From Streptomyces sp. F63 (lineage in GTDB: Bacteria; Actinomycetota; Actinomycetes; Streptomycetales; Streptomycetaceae): a stretch of 64,000 nt of DNA. The stretch is from assembly GCF_018070345.1 (NCBI RefSeq), contig NZ_JAGPXX010000015.1, positions 79,337 through 143,336 of the forward strand. The letters are read 5' to 3'. The translations under genes and the position numbers were made by a program. Shown here in pieces: positions 24,688 through 33,616 of the stretch. Position 1 is the first letter of the stretch. Each line of letters starts with the position of its first letter. The notes beneath the pieces were generated by a model. The model did no database searches. It saw only the letters and a program-made list of their open reading frames with translations, and was not told the origin of the DNA.

Positions 24688-26964
24688 TCAGGTGCCGCAG
24701 GCGTGCCCGTTGAGGGTGAAGGCGGTCGGTGCGGGGCCGTCCTGGGTGCGGCTGCCGTTGAAGCCGATGGTGGTCGAGGCGCCCGCTGCGATTTTCGCGT
24801 TCCAGCCGAGGTTCTGCGCGGTGACCGTTGTGCCTCGTTGCTTCCACTGGGCGGCCCAGCCCTGGTCGACGCGCTGTCCGCCCGTGAAGTCCCAGCTCAG
24901 CAGCCAGCCGTCGATGGGCTCGTCACCGGTATTGATGATCTTCACATTGGCCGTGAAACGGCCGGGCCAGTGGTCGGCCACGGTGTAGTCCACCCTGCAC
25001 TGCTGCGCGGGTCCGGCCATGGTGCGCACAGTGGCGCCGGGTGAGGCCGGTGAGAGGTTGCCGGCGGCGTCACGGGCCTTGACGGCGAAGGTGTACGCGG
25101 TGTCGGGCTGCAGTGAGGTGATGGTCTGCGAGGTGCCGGTTGTGGCGGCGACCTTGACGGGTGTGTCGCCGTCGAGCCGATACACGTCGTAGCCGGTGAC
25201 GCCGGTGTTGTCGGTGGCCGCCGGCCAGCTGAGGGTGACGCGGTCCGCGGTGATGTCCGAAGCGGTGGGTTCGCCCGGCGCGGTGGGCGCTTCGGTGTCC
25301 TCACCGCCACTGTCGCCCGGGGGCAGGACGAGGTGGGTGATGGAGTCGGCGGGGAAGCCGGCCGTGAACGCGCCGGCCGTAACGGTCTGGTCGTTCTCGC
25401 GGAGAATGCCGTCCAGGTGTCCGGCACTGTAGCGGTGGACCTCGGCCGTGCCGCTGCCGGCGCCGTTGATCTCGACCGAGCTGGTGAGGTCTGTTCCGCT
25501 CTTGTTGATCACCACAACGGTCAGGGCGTCGTCGGAGGCGCGCCGGGCCGCGTAGACGGCGAGCTTGCCCTGGTCCTCACTGACCGCGGGGAGGGAGGTC
25601 TCCCCGAACGCGCCGCCTTTGCCGTCGTAGTTGCGGTAGACGCGGAAGGCGTGCGCGACCGGTTCGTTGCTTTCCGGCGCGGTCCACAGCGAGGCCAGGT
25701 CCATGTCCTCCCGGCCGAAGATGCCCAGGACGTCGGCCTGGGCCAGGGCGCCGTTGATGTGCCCGTAGGCTCCCCAGCTGTACTCGGTCATGGCGAGCTT
25801 GGTGCCGGGATAGTGGTCGTCGACCAGCTTCCGCATCCGGGGGATCATCTGGACCGGGCGGTTGATCCAGCTCTCGTCCACGTAAGTGGGGTCCCACAGC
25901 TGCCGCGTGGAGCGCAGCCGGCGTTCCTGGGTGGCGGCGTCGCCGGCCTCCTTGCTGTGCACTCCCGACTGCTGGGGGTACAGGTGGATGTCGAAGTAGT
26001 CCAGGATGCGGGTGCCGTGCTCCCTCTCATAGGCGCGCATCCGGTCCAGGTACCACGGGCCCAGGTCCTGGCCGCCGTGTGCTGCCCGGTCGGGCGGGTC
26101 GCTCCAGCAGCCCGTCCGGCCGCAGACGTCCTGGTCGAGTCCCGAGTAGAAGATGGAGTTCAGTCCCCAGCCAACGGGCCCCAGTGTCTTGGCTGCGGGA
26201 TCGGCAGCCTTGACGGCTGCCGCGTACCGGTAGGTGAGGTCGCGCAGTTCGTCGTACCCCAGCCCTTTGCGGCGGACGTCGCGGTGCGTGGAGTGCCACA
26301 GGTCGGGCTCGTTGTCCAGGTTGTAGAACCGCACCCCTTCACCGGCCGCGCCGCCGTAGCGGCTCTTGAGGTGGTTGATCCAGTCGGTCACGTACTGCGG
26401 ACCGACTTCGACGCTGGTGTCGGCGGGGTCGTTGTCGGTGATGGGCGTGCCGTCCGGTGTCTTGCCGTTGCCGCAGTCCGGCGACCAGGGGTCGGTGGAC
26501 TGCTGCGGCCCGTACTTCTGCACGCTGAAGCCGCAGGCCCTGGACCGGTCCTTGGCGACCTGGCCGAGCAGGGGCACGGTCAGGATCGTCTGAGTGCCCG
26601 TCGCCCGGTTCTGCTCGACGAAGCGGTCGGTCTCGGATCCGTTCGGCAGGCTGCCGGGGTCGGGGTTGTCGTTGGGGATGTTCTCGAAGTACCAGTCCGA
26701 GGCCCGGTTGGTGGTGTCGTTGCGGAAGTTGTACCGGGTGGTGTGGTTGCCGCCCCAGCGGTGGACCGGCAGCCGCAGGTCGGAGGCCAGGTCCTTGTCG
26801 GCGAAGTTCATCCCGTAGATGTACGGGCTGATGGAGTGCCCGGCGGCGGTCGCGTCGACAGTCAGGGCCGGGCCGACCGCGGCGGCCGCCGTCGCGGGCA
26901 GGGGCACGCCCGTGGCGATGACCCCGGCCATCGCCACGGGGATTAAGGCGGTTCTGAGACGCAT
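24688..26964 (-). CDS. Secreted GH44 endoglucanase/xyloglucanase with FnIII and CBM2 modules
   Basis: 758 residues. A Sec signal peptide (LRTALIPVAMAGVIATGV, AxA region PATAAAA) is followed by a family-44 catalytic domain (about residues 45-540), a fibronectin-III module (about 558-645, ending in SPASPGATVRTM) and a C-terminal cellulose-binding CBM2 (about 655-758, WLLSWDFTGGQRVDQGWAAQW). Likely acid/base Glu219 in YNLDNEPDLW and nucleophile Glu394 in MTEYSWGA, as in Cel44A-type enzymes. It cleaves beta-1,4-glucan or xyloglucan outside the cell. Start at ATG 26964 after AGAGGGA. Two LacI-type operators lie upstream, suggesting sugar-responsive repression. Monocistronic, with a terminator beyond the stop. 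Confidence 0.92.
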   Translation of the reverse strand: MRLRTALIPVAMAGVIATGVPLPATAAAAVGPALTVDATAAGHSISPYIYGMNFADKDLASDLRLPVHRWGGNHTTRYNFRNDTTNRASDWYFENIPNDNPDPGSLPNGSETDRFVEQNRATGTQTILTVPLLGQVAKDRSRACGFSVQKYGPQQSTDPWSPDCGNGKTPDGTPITDNDPADTSVEVGPQYVTDWINHLKSRYGGAAGEGVRFYNLDNEPDLWHSTHRDVRRKGLGYDELRDLTYRYAAAVKAADPAAKTLGPVGWGLNSIFYSGLDQDVCGRTGCWSDPPDRAAHGGQDLGPWYLDRMRAYEREHGTRILDYFDIHLYPQQSGVHSKEAGDAATQERRLRSTRQLWDPTYVDESWINRPVQMIPRMRKLVDDHYPGTKLAMTEYSWGAYGHINGALAQADVLGIFGREDMDLASLWTAPESNEPVAHAFRVYRNYDGKGGAFGETSLPAVSEDQGKLAVYAARRASDDALTVVVINKSGTDLTSSVEINGAGSGTAEVHRYSAGHLDGILRENDQTVTAGAFTAGFPADSITHLVLPPGDSGGEDTEAPTAPGEPTASDITADRVTLSWPAATDNTGVTGYDVYRLDGDTPVKVAATTGTSQTITSLQPDTAYTFAVKARDAAGNLSPASPGATVRTMAGPAQQCRVDYTVADHWPGRFTANVKIINTGDEPIDGWLLSWDFTGGQRVDQGWAAQWKQRGTTVTAQNLGWNAKIAAGASTTIGFNGSRTQDGPAPTAFTLNGHACGT

Positions 26965-26988
26965 GAGGTCCCTCTCGTACGGCTGGAG

Positions 26989-27002
26989 TGGAAGCGCTTT
27001 CA
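26989..27002. promoter_or_regulatory. LacI-family operator upstream of the GH44 gene (proximal)
   Basis: TGGAAGCGCTTTCA, one mismatch from the palindrome TGAAAGCGCTTTCA, 25 bases upstream of the glucanase ATG. Streptomycete polysaccharide genes are commonly repressed by LacI-family proteins (for example CebR) that bind palindromes centred on GCGC. The regulator gene is not in this window. Confidence 0.65.
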
Positions 27003-27056
27003 TCGTCGAATGCCCATCGAACTGTCATGGCTTGGTCACTTGGTGTCAAGAGCGTG

Positions 27057-27070
27057 GGCAAGCGCTTTCA
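27057..27070. promoter_or_regulatory. LacI-family operator upstream of the GH44 gene (distal)
   Basis: GGCAAGCGCTTTCA shares the core AAGCGCTTTCA with the proximal site; the two centres are about 68 bases apart. Paired sites allow cooperative or looping repression. Confidence 0.55.
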
Positions 27071-27134
27071 CGATTGCGGTGGTCAGCTCCGGTGGGCCTG
27101 CGCGGCGGGCGGCCGGGTCCGCGGGCGGCGCCGG

Positions 27135-30100
27135 TCAGCCGCCGAGCGTCCCCGGTGTCGCCTGCTCCGCCCAGATGACCTTGCCGTCCCTGGTGTAGCG
27201 CGTGCCCCAGCGCGCGGCGAACTGGGCCACGAGGAAGAGGCCCCGTCCGCCCTCGTCCGTGCCGGCCGCGTAGCGCAGATGCGGCGAGGTGCTGCTGTGG
27301 TCGGAGACCTCGAAGGTGAGCGAACGGTCGCGGATCAGCCGCACCTTGATGGGCCCCGTGGCGTGGCGCATGGCGTTGGTGATCAGTTCGCTGCAGATCA
27401 GCTCCGTGGTGTACACGAGGTCCTCCAGCTCCCACTCCATGAGCCGGGCGGACACGGCAGCGCGTACGCGGCGAACGGCGGCAGGCTCGCACTCCACGTC
27501 CCACTCGGCGACCTGCCCCGGCCCCAGCAGCCGCGTACGGGCGACGAGCAGCGCGATGTCGTCGCTCCGGGACTCCGGGAGCAGGGCGTCGAGCACGGCG
27601 TCGCAGGTCTCCTCGGGCGAACGGTCCGCGTGCGCCAGCGTTTCGCGGAGCAACTGGAGCCCGGTGTCGACGTCCAGGTCGCGGCGCTCGACGAGGCCGT
27701 CGGTGAACAGGACGAGCCTGCTGCCCTCGGGCAGACGCAACTCGGCGCCTTCGAAGGGCTGTCCGCCGATGCCGAGGGGAAGGCAGGACGGCAGGTCCAG
27801 GAACTCCACCGTCCCGTCGGGGTGTACGAGCGCGGGCGCAAGGTGGCCGGCGCTGGCGATGGCACAGTTGCCGGACACGGAGTCGTAGACCGCGTACAGG
27901 CAGGTGGCACCGGTGACGGTGGTCTTGTCGCCGGCCGCGATCGTGTCCTGGTCGATAAGGGAGACCAACTCGTCGAGGTGGCTGAGGAGCTCGTCGGGCG
28001 GCAGGTCCAGGGGGGTGGAGAAGTTGTGCACGGCGGTGCGCAGCTGCCCCATGGTGGCCGCGGCATGCAGTCCGTGCCCGACGATGTCGCCCATGACCAG
28101 CGCCACCCTGGCGCCCGGCAGCGGGATGACGTCGAACCAGTCGCCGCCGACTGCCTGCGCGGGGAGGTAACGGGAAGCGACTTCGACGGCGTTCTGTTCG
28201 GGCAGCGCGCGGGGCAGCAGTCTCCGCTGCAGCGCCACGGCCAAGCCGTGCTCGCGGGTGTAGCGGCGTGCGTTGTCGAGGGACACGGCGGCTCGGGTGG
28301 CCAGTTCGGCCGCGAGGGACAGATCGTCCTGATCGAAGGGCTCGGGCTTCTCGGAGCGCCAGAAGTGGACGACGCCCAGCAGCACGCCGCGGGCGGACAG
28401 CGGCGCCGTGATGAGCGAATGGATCCCGTAGCCGATGATGCGGGAGCCCCGCGCGGGGTCCACCTCCTGCCAACGCGTGGCATCACGCAGACGGGGCACC
28501 AGGACCGCCTGCCCGCTCTCGACGCTGCGGGCCTGTGGCGAGGACGGCCCGAAGGTGATCAGGTCACCGACGGCGAAGAAGGGAGCGTCGTCCCGGATAC
28601 CGCTGACGGCCGCGCGCTGCATCCGCTTGCTGCCGGTGCTTATGCCGTTCATCCCCGGTTCCTCATTGCGCAGCACGGACTCGGCCAGGTCGACGGCGAC
28701 GTAGTCGGCGAAGCGCGGAACGGCGACCTGCGTCAGCTCTTCGGCTGTACGGGTCACATCGAGGGTGGTGCCGATGCCGCCGGTCGCGTCGTAGAGCAAC
28801 TTCAGCCGCCACCGGACCAGCTCGACCCGCTGCGACGCCTCGCCGATCATCTCCATCACTTCATCGGTGCCGACCTCCTCCTCTCCGGCCACCGCGGCGA
28901 CCGCAAGCCGTGCGGACGCGGCGCCTACCGAACCGACGAGCTGGGCTTCCGCGTGATGGACCAGCTCCGGCGGCGCTTCGGCGGCCGGTGAGCCGGGCTT
29001 CCTCCCGGGGTAGGAGCGCAACGCCCGCTGGGCGCCCTCCCGTCCGAGGAAGCGCTCCAGCAGGCTCTGCAGTTCGCCGACCGTGGCACGGACCTGCCAG
29101 CGCCGCTCCCTGACCGGCTCTTCGAGAACGTCGACGAACTGCACCGCCTGCGCCCGCTCGGCAGCGTCCGGTCGGTCCGCGAGGGAGACTGCGACATAGC
29201 CGCCGAAGTTCAGCAGTGCGCTCCAGAACATCGCATGGCTGATCGGGTCCATCCCCGCCAGGCCGAACAGCTGCTGTGGCCGGAGCAGCCCAAGGCCGAG
29301 CGGGCCCTCCCGCAAGAAGGAAGCAGACAGCAAACCGGCATCGGCGAAGGTCGGCAGCACCAGGGTGTACGCCCACACGGCGAACCCCGCCACCAGGCCG
29401 ACCAGCACGCCCCGGCGGGTTCCACCCTTCCAGAACAGGCCGCCCAGGATGGCGGGCGCGAACTGTGCCACAGCCGCGAACGACACCAGGCCGATCGACA
29501 CCAATGCCGTCTGCTCGCCCGCAACCCGGAAGTACGCGTACCCGAGCAGCAGGATCAGCACGATGGTCGCCCGGCGGATGCCCAGCACCAGCCCGGCGAG
29601 GTTGCCCCGGTGCGCCAGCCGGGATGTGCCGCGCAGCAGCAGCGGCATCACGAGTGAGTTCGACACCATGGTGCTGAGTGCGGTCGTCTCGACGATGACC
29701 ATGCTGGTGGCCGCGCTGAGGCCGCCGATGAAGACGAGCAGGGCGAGTGCCTCCTGGCCTCCGGCCATCGGCAGGGTCAGCACATAGGTGTCGGCGTCGA
29801 CGGTCTGTCCGAACCGCAGAAGGCCGCCGGCTGCGATCGGCAGCACGAAGATGCTGATCGCGAGCAGGTACAGCGGGAACAGCCACATCGCCCGCCTGAG
29901 GTGGTTCTCGTCGACGTTCTCGACAACGCTGATCTGCCACTGCCGGGGCAGCAGCACGATCGCCAGCATGGACAGCACCGTGAGCCAGACCCACATGCCG
30001 TAGCCGGTCTGCTCGCGCAGCGTGAACAGCGTGGTGAGGCCGGCGTCCGCGGCCCGGGAGAACAGGTCGTGGAACCCCCCGAACATCCAGAAGACCACAA

Positions 30101-30743
30101 AGATCCCGGCCGAGAGGAACGCCACGAGCTTGACCACGGACTCGAACGCGATGGCAGCGACCATGCCCTCATGGCGTTCGGTGGCGTCCAGATGACGGGT
30201 GCCGAAGACGATGGTGAACGCGGCGAGCACCAGCGCTGCGTACAACCCGGTGTCCTGAAAGAGCGGGACAGGGCCAGGATCGGACGTGACCACGGGGTGC
30301 CGCCGAATGACCGTAAAGGTGAGGGAGACCGCCTTGAGCTGCAGCGAGATGTAGGGAACAACTCCCACCACAGCGATGATCGTCACCAGACAGCCCAGTG
30401 CGGTGCTCTTGCCGTAGCGGGCGGAGACGAAGTCGGCCAGCGAGGTGACCCGGTGCCGGTGGCTTGTCCGGATGATCCTGCGCAGCACCAGCCAGCCCAG
30501 CGCGAGCATGAGCGTCGGCCCCAGGTAGATCGGCAGGAAGCCGACTCCGGCCCTGGCGGCCCAGCCCACGCTGCCGTAGTACGTCCACGAGGTGGCGTAC
30601 ACGCCGAAGGACAGCGCGTAGAGCGTGGGATTGTTGATGATGCTCCGACCGGAATCCGCCCGCCGGTCACCGTAGAAGGCCACAGCGAAGAGCAGGCCCA
30701 GATATCCGGCCGAAACTGCGACGATGAACCAGGTCTGGAGCAC
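27135..30743 (-). CDS. Sodium:solute symporter-GAF-PP2C (SpoIIE)-HATPase fusion protein
   Basis: 1202 residues. The N-terminal ~500 residues form a multi-helix membrane domain of the sodium:solute symporter family (NNPTLYALSFGVYATSWTYY near the start). A GAF-like sensor (about 640-828) follows, then a SpoIIE-type PP2C phosphatase (about 850-1065) with its metal-binding motifs GGDWFD, GDIVGHG and RSDDIALLV, and finally an RsbW-like HATPase (about 1075-1195; ELITNAMRHA, DEGGRGLFLV). Architecture suggests that solute binding or transport at the membrane controls a phosphatase/kinase pair acting on anti-sigma-factor antagonists. GTG start with GAGGTAGG just upstream, 3 bases after the stop of a small membrane protein gene, so the two form an operon. 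Substrate unknown. Confidence 0.9.
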   Translation of the reverse strand: MLQTWFIVAVSAGYLGLLFAVAFYGDRRADSGRSIINNPTLYALSFGVYATSWTYYGSVGWAARAGVGFLPIYLGPTLMLALGWLVLRRIIRTSHRHRVTSLADFVSARYGKSTALGCLVTIIAVVGVVPYISLQLKAVSLTFTVIRRHPVVTSDPGPVPLFQDTGLYAALVLAAFTIVFGTRHLDATERHEGMVAAIAFESVVKLVAFLSAGIFVVFWMFGGFHDLFSRAADAGLTTLFTLREQTGYGMWVWLTVLSMLAIVLLPRQWQISVVENVDENHLRRAMWLFPLYLLAISIFVLPIAAGGLLRFGQTVDADTYVLTLPMAGGQEALALLVFIGGLSAATSMVIVETTALSTMVSNSLVMPLLLRGTSRLAHRGNLAGLVLGIRRATIVLILLLGYAYFRVAGEQTALVSIGLVSFAAVAQFAPAILGGLFWKGGTRRGVLVGLVAGFAVWAYTLVLPTFADAGLLSASFLREGPLGLGLLRPQQLFGLAGMDPISHAMFWSALLNFGGYVAVSLADRPDAAERAQAVQFVDVLEEPVRERRWQVRATVGELQSLLERFLGREGAQRALRSYPGRKPGSPAAEAPPELVHHAEAQLVGSVGAASARLAVAAVAGEEEVGTDEVMEMIGEASQRVELVRWRLKLLYDATGGIGTTLDVTRTAEELTQVAVPRFADYVAVDLAESVLRNEEPGMNGISTGSKRMQRAAVSGIRDDAPFFAVGDLITFGPSSPQARSVESGQAVLVPRLRDATRWQEVDPARGSRIIGYGIHSLITAPLSARGVLLGVVHFWRSEKPEPFDQDDLSLAAELATRAAVSLDNARRYTREHGLAVALQRRLLPRALPEQNAVEVASRYLPAQAVGGDWFDVIPLPGARVALVMGDIVGHGLHAAATMGQLRTAVHNFSTPLDLPPDELLSHLDELVSLIDQDTIAAGDKTTVTGATCLYAVYDSVSGNCAIASAGHLAPALVHPDGTVEFLDLPSCLPLGIGGQPFEGAELRLPEGSRLVLFTDGLVERRDLDVDTGLQLLRETLAHADRSPEETCDAVLDALLPESRSDDIALLVARTRLLGPGQVAEWDVECEPAAVRRVRAAVSARLMEWELEDLVYTTELICSELITNAMRHATGPIKVRLIRDRSLTFEVSDHSSTSPHLRYAAGTDEGGRGLFLVAQFAARWGTRYTRDGKVIWAEQATPGTLGG

Positions 30744-30746
30744 GGC

Positions 30747-30953
30747 CTACCTCGATCTGTGGCCGATCACGGCGACCAGACCGATCACGATCGCCCAGAC
30801 GAGAAAGAGGTAAGCCGCGAGAACGGGGACGCCCAGGACCTGGCCCATGTGATCGAACCGCGCCAAGAACGGCGGAATGATCAGCACGAACCCCAACGCC
30901 GCTACAGCCGTCAGGCGCAGACCGAGCTGCTCGTCGTCTCGCGACTCCCCCAT
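30747..30953 (-). CDS. Small two-helix membrane protein, probable symporter partner (DUF3311-like)
   Basis: 68 residues: a short acidic N-terminus (MGESRDDEQ), then two hydrophobic segments (LTAVAALGFVLIIPPFLA and VPVLAAYLFLVWAIVIGLVAV) and a basic end. GGAGG lies 6 bases before the ATG at 30953. It sits directly upstream of the symporter fusion. Many sodium:solute symporters are encoded beside such small membrane subunits (DUF3311, DUF485 type), so it is probably an accessory subunit. The frame remains open further upstream, but the ribosome-binding site and composition support this start. Confidence 0.8.
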   Translation of the reverse strand: MGESRDDEQLGLRLTAVAALGFVLIIPPFLARFDHMGQVLGVPVLAAYLFLVWAIVIGLVAVIGHRSR

Positions 30954-31373
30954 GAGCTGCCTCCGCGTCCTCGATGTCACGCTGTGCAACGTACCCTCGA
31001 ATTTGCGCAATGTCACACTACGGAGTCGATCGGTGCCGTGGCGTGAAGCGCGCTCTGCTCGGCTCAACACGGCACCGAGGCGCCTGTCACCTCGCCGAAC
31101 CGCCACACCCACTGTCTGCTGTGCGTGAAGGACGGCCGGCCGTCCCCGGCACGCCCACGGAAGATCCGCCATCTTGACGTCGATGGTCATGGGCCGGTGC
31201 AGCGTTATGCGCGGTGAGCTGGAGGAGTGCGCCGTCATCGCACCGGCCACTCGTCGGTGTGAGCCCTCGAACACCTGCCGGCAGCTGACTGGGCATACGG
31301 AACGATGTAGCCTCCGGTGAACGCCCTTGACCTGCCGAAGCAGGCAGGGAGCAGACGAATCGGGAGTTTCTTC

Positions 31374-31796
31374 GTGCTTCGGACCATGTTCAAGTCCAAG
31401 ATCCACCGTGCCACCGTGACCCAGGCCGACCTGCACTATGTCGGCTCCGTCACCGTCGACGCCGATCTGCTGGACGCCGCGGACCTGCTGCCCGGCGAAC
31501 TGGTGCACATCGTGGACATCACCAATGGCGCCCGGCTGGAGACCTACGTCATCGAGGGCGAGCGGGGCTCCGGGGTCATCGGCATCAACGGCGCCGCCGC
31601 CCATCTGGTGCATCCCGGCGATCTGGTCATCCTGATCAGCTATGCCCAGGTCGAGGACGCCGAGGCACGGGCGCTGAAGCCCCGCGTGGTGCACGTCGAC
31701 GCGGACAACCGGATCGTCGAACTCGGCAGCGACGCCTCCGCGCCCGTCCCGGGCAGCGAGCAGCGGCGCAGCCCGCAGGCGGTCCCGGTCGGCTGA
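31374..31796 (+). CDS. panD: Aspartate 1-decarboxylase
   Basis: 140 residues. Makes beta-alanine from L-aspartate for pantothenate and CoA synthesis. The zymogen self-cleaves between Gly24 and Ser25 (YVGSVTV) to create the pyruvoyl cofactor. GINGAAAHLVHPGDLVI is the typical C-half motif. I chose the GTG at 31374 (protein begins MLRTMFKSKIHRATV) because GGGAG is 7 bases upstream and it matches the usual N-terminus. The gap upstream (30954-31373) shows no gene; I could not define the promoter. Confidence 0.95.
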   Translation: MLRTMFKSKIHRATVTQADLHYVGSVTVDADLLDAADLLPGELVHIVDITNGARLETYVIEGERGSGVIGINGAAAHLVHPGDLVILISYAQVEDAEARALKPRVVHVDADNRIVELGSDASAPVPGSEQRRSPQAVPVG

Positions 31797-31837
31797 CGGA
31801 TGCGGAACCGGGCGGACGCGTGCCGAGCAGGAACGGC

Positions 31838-31876
31838 CCGGCCCGCCCGCCCACCGCACGCGGGCGGGCGGGCCGG
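31838..31876. terminator. Bidirectional terminator between panD and the Rpn-like gene
   Basis: CCGGCCCGCCCGCCC (31838-31852) pairs perfectly with 31862-31876 over a 9-base loop in the convergent gap. Confidence 0.8.
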
Positions 31877-31884
31877 AGGCCGCC

Positions 31885-32769
31885 TCATTCCTCGGCGAAG
31901 ATCTCCTCGGCATGGTCGGCGGTGACCGCCCGGCTCAGCCAGTGACGGAGGATCTCGGGGTCGGCGCAGCCGGTGATGCGCTCGCGCGCGTCGCCGGAGA
32001 CGGGGAGCCCGCGGGTTTCGAGGATCATGAGGATGTCCTCCGCCCGGCCCTCCGCCCGGCCTTCCGCCCGGCCTTCCTCGCGCAGCTTCTGAGACGTCTC
32101 CGAACGGAAGAAGGAGAGGTCGATGGCCATGAGGTCCCTCCAGATCTGAGCGCCCGGGCTCTTGCCCAGGCCGAGTTCGGTGAGCTCCCTGAAGATCGTC
32201 GCTGTCTCGGCGTCGAGGGTCTTCAGCGCGGTAGCCAGCGATTTCAGCATGGTATCCGCACAGGGATGCTTACCGTGGGTGATGGCGGCGAACGTGGCGA
32301 GCGGAACGTCGCGGGCCGCTGTCGACGAGTCCGTGATGAGTGGGACGTTGTGCGGCCCGAGAACGAGCGGCCGGATGGTGAGGGTGCGCCACTGCGGCGG
32401 GCCGATGTGGAGCGGTGCCGATGCCCAGCGAGCGGTCGATTCTTCCTGGCAGACCACCAGCAGCACGGGCGGCATGCGGTATTTGGCGTACAGATGGGAC
32501 AGGTAGTAGGCCCAGCTGCCGTGTTTGTCCGGGTCCTTTCTGCCCTGGGCCTCCACGGCGAGCAGGTAGCTGTCGCCGTGAGCCGTGTCGACGCGCAGGA
32601 GTGTGTCGAGCCGCCGTTCCAGCGGCTTGATCTCGGTGAGATCGGTGGGGAGCAGAGAGACCGCGACGGGATCGGTGAAAGGAATGCCGAGTCTGTCGAA
32701 GGTCCGGGCGAAGATGCCGGGGTCTTCCTGGAAGATCCGGTGCATCGCCTCGTGCGATGAGCTGACCAT
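31885..32769 (-). CDS. Rpn/PD-(D/E)XK nuclease-like protein of a streptomycete paralog family
   Basis: 294 residues. Begins MVSSSHEAMHRIFQEDPGIF, the hallmark of a large family of hypothetical proteins in Streptomyces. The segment LLRVDTAHGDSYLLAVEAQG (Asp61, Glu73, Gln75) fits a PD-(D/E)XK-type nuclease core with an E-x-Q variant, as in Rpn/YhgA-type recombination-promoting nucleases. A charged tandem repeat GRAEGRAEGRAE near residues 230-245 links to a C-terminal helical domain. Activity is inferred from the motif only; DNA cleavage is not shown for this family. Convergent with panD. Confidence 0.75.
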   Translation of the reverse strand: MVSSSHEAMHRIFQEDPGIFARTFDRLGIPFTDPVAVSLLPTDLTEIKPLERRLDTLLRVDTAHGDSYLLAVEAQGRKDPDKHGSWAYYLSHLYAKYRMPPVLLVVCQEESTARWASAPLHIGPPQWRTLTIRPLVLGPHNVPLITDSSTAARDVPLATFAAITHGKHPCADTMLKSLATALKTLDAETATIFRELTELGLGKSPGAQIWRDLMAIDLSFFRSETSQKLREEGRAEGRAEGRAEDILMILETRGLPVSGDARERITGCADPEILRHWLSRAVTADHAEEIFAEE

Positions 32770-32947
32770 GCGGTGGACGGTAGGTCCGGCCGGTGAGCTT
32801 CTTCCGGGTATGGGTATGGTGTTCGCACGAAGGTGTGATTCGAACCGTCTTGTTCTTGACGGAAGCGCTCTGCGGACGGCTTCGCGGAAGCAGGGTGCGG
32901 CGGAGGGTTCCGGGGCCGTTTCGCGGGGTACGATCCCCGGTTCCCAA

Positions 32948-32978
32948 TTGGCTACGGGCCTGCCCCGTGTGGCACACT
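32948..32978 (+). promoter_or_regulatory. Possible rpsJ (S10 operon) promoter
   Basis: TTGGCT at 32948-32953 and CACACT at 32973-32978; the spacer is 19 bases, so this is weaker than the other promoters. It would give a leader of about 310 bases. The rest of the 525-base gap (32770-33294) shows no gene. Confidence 0.35.
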
Positions 32979-33209
32979 GTCCAGGTTGCTCGGTTGAGTG
33001 CCGATGCTGCGCGCCTCCCGCCGGGAGGACTGGAAGCGAGTCCCGCAGTACTCGTCGCCTCTCATCAGGGGCGGAAGTACGGGAATCTTCCGGGAAGCGT
33101 CAGCGGGGTACCGGCCAGGCGCCCGGTGGGTGTCTTCCCCCGGCTCGCGGTCTTCGGTCCGCACCCCTCAGCAGGGAAATCCTTCGGGAAATCCGTACTG
33201 GCGGGAGTG

Positions 33210-33236
33210 CGACACGCCCGACCGCGTGGGTCGGAG
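33210..33236 (+). promoter_or_regulatory. Hairpin element in the rpsJ leader, near-copy of the rpsL leader element
   Basis: CGACACGCCCGACC then GCGTGGGTCGGAG, matching the rpsL leader element at 16984-17010 at nearly every base. The stem CCCGACC/GGTCGG with loop GCGTG is kept. It ends 58 bases before the rpsJ ATG. See findings. Confidence 0.6.
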
Positions 33237-33294
33237 AGAGACGCTCACCCGCCGGGTCCCAGAGCGTTACGAGAGACAGGACTACGAAGTAGCC

Positions 33295-33603
33295 ATGGCG
33301 GGACAGAAGATCCGCATCCGGCTCAAGGCCTACGACCACGAGGTCATCGACACTTCGGCGAAGAAGATCGTCGAGACGGTGACGCGCACTGGTGCGTCGG
33401 TCGCGGGCCCGGTGCCGCTGCCCACAGAGAAGAACGTGTACTGCGTCATCAAGTCGCCGCACAAGTACAAGGACTCGCGCGAGCACTTCGAGATGCGCAC
33501 GCACAAGCGCCTCATCGACATCCTCGACCCCACGCCGAAGACCGTCGACTCGCTCATGCGTCTCGACCTGCCGGCGGGCGTCGACATCGAGATCAAGCTC
33601 TGA
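33295..33603 (+). CDS. rpsJ: 30S ribosomal protein S10 (uS10)
   Basis: 102 residues, MAGQKIRIRLKAYDHEVIDT to DLPAGVDIEIKL. Head protein of the small subunit and, with NusB, part of the NusE antitermination complex. Start at ATG 33295; earlier in-frame starts would add leader-encoded residues. First gene of the long S10 cluster; rplC follows after 13 bases. Confidence 0.98.
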   Translation: MAGQKIRIRLKAYDHEVIDTSAKKIVETVTRTGASVAGPVPLPTEKNVYCVIKSPHKYKDSREHFEMRTHKRLIDILDPTPKTVDSLMRLDLPAGVDIEIKL

Positions 33604-33616
33604 GGTGACGCGCGAG

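Noticed and set aside
25333..26946. Long rightward frame opposite the GH44 glucanase
   Set aside because: Antisense shadow; the minus strand carries a complete signal peptide, catalytic Glu pair, FnIII and CBM2.
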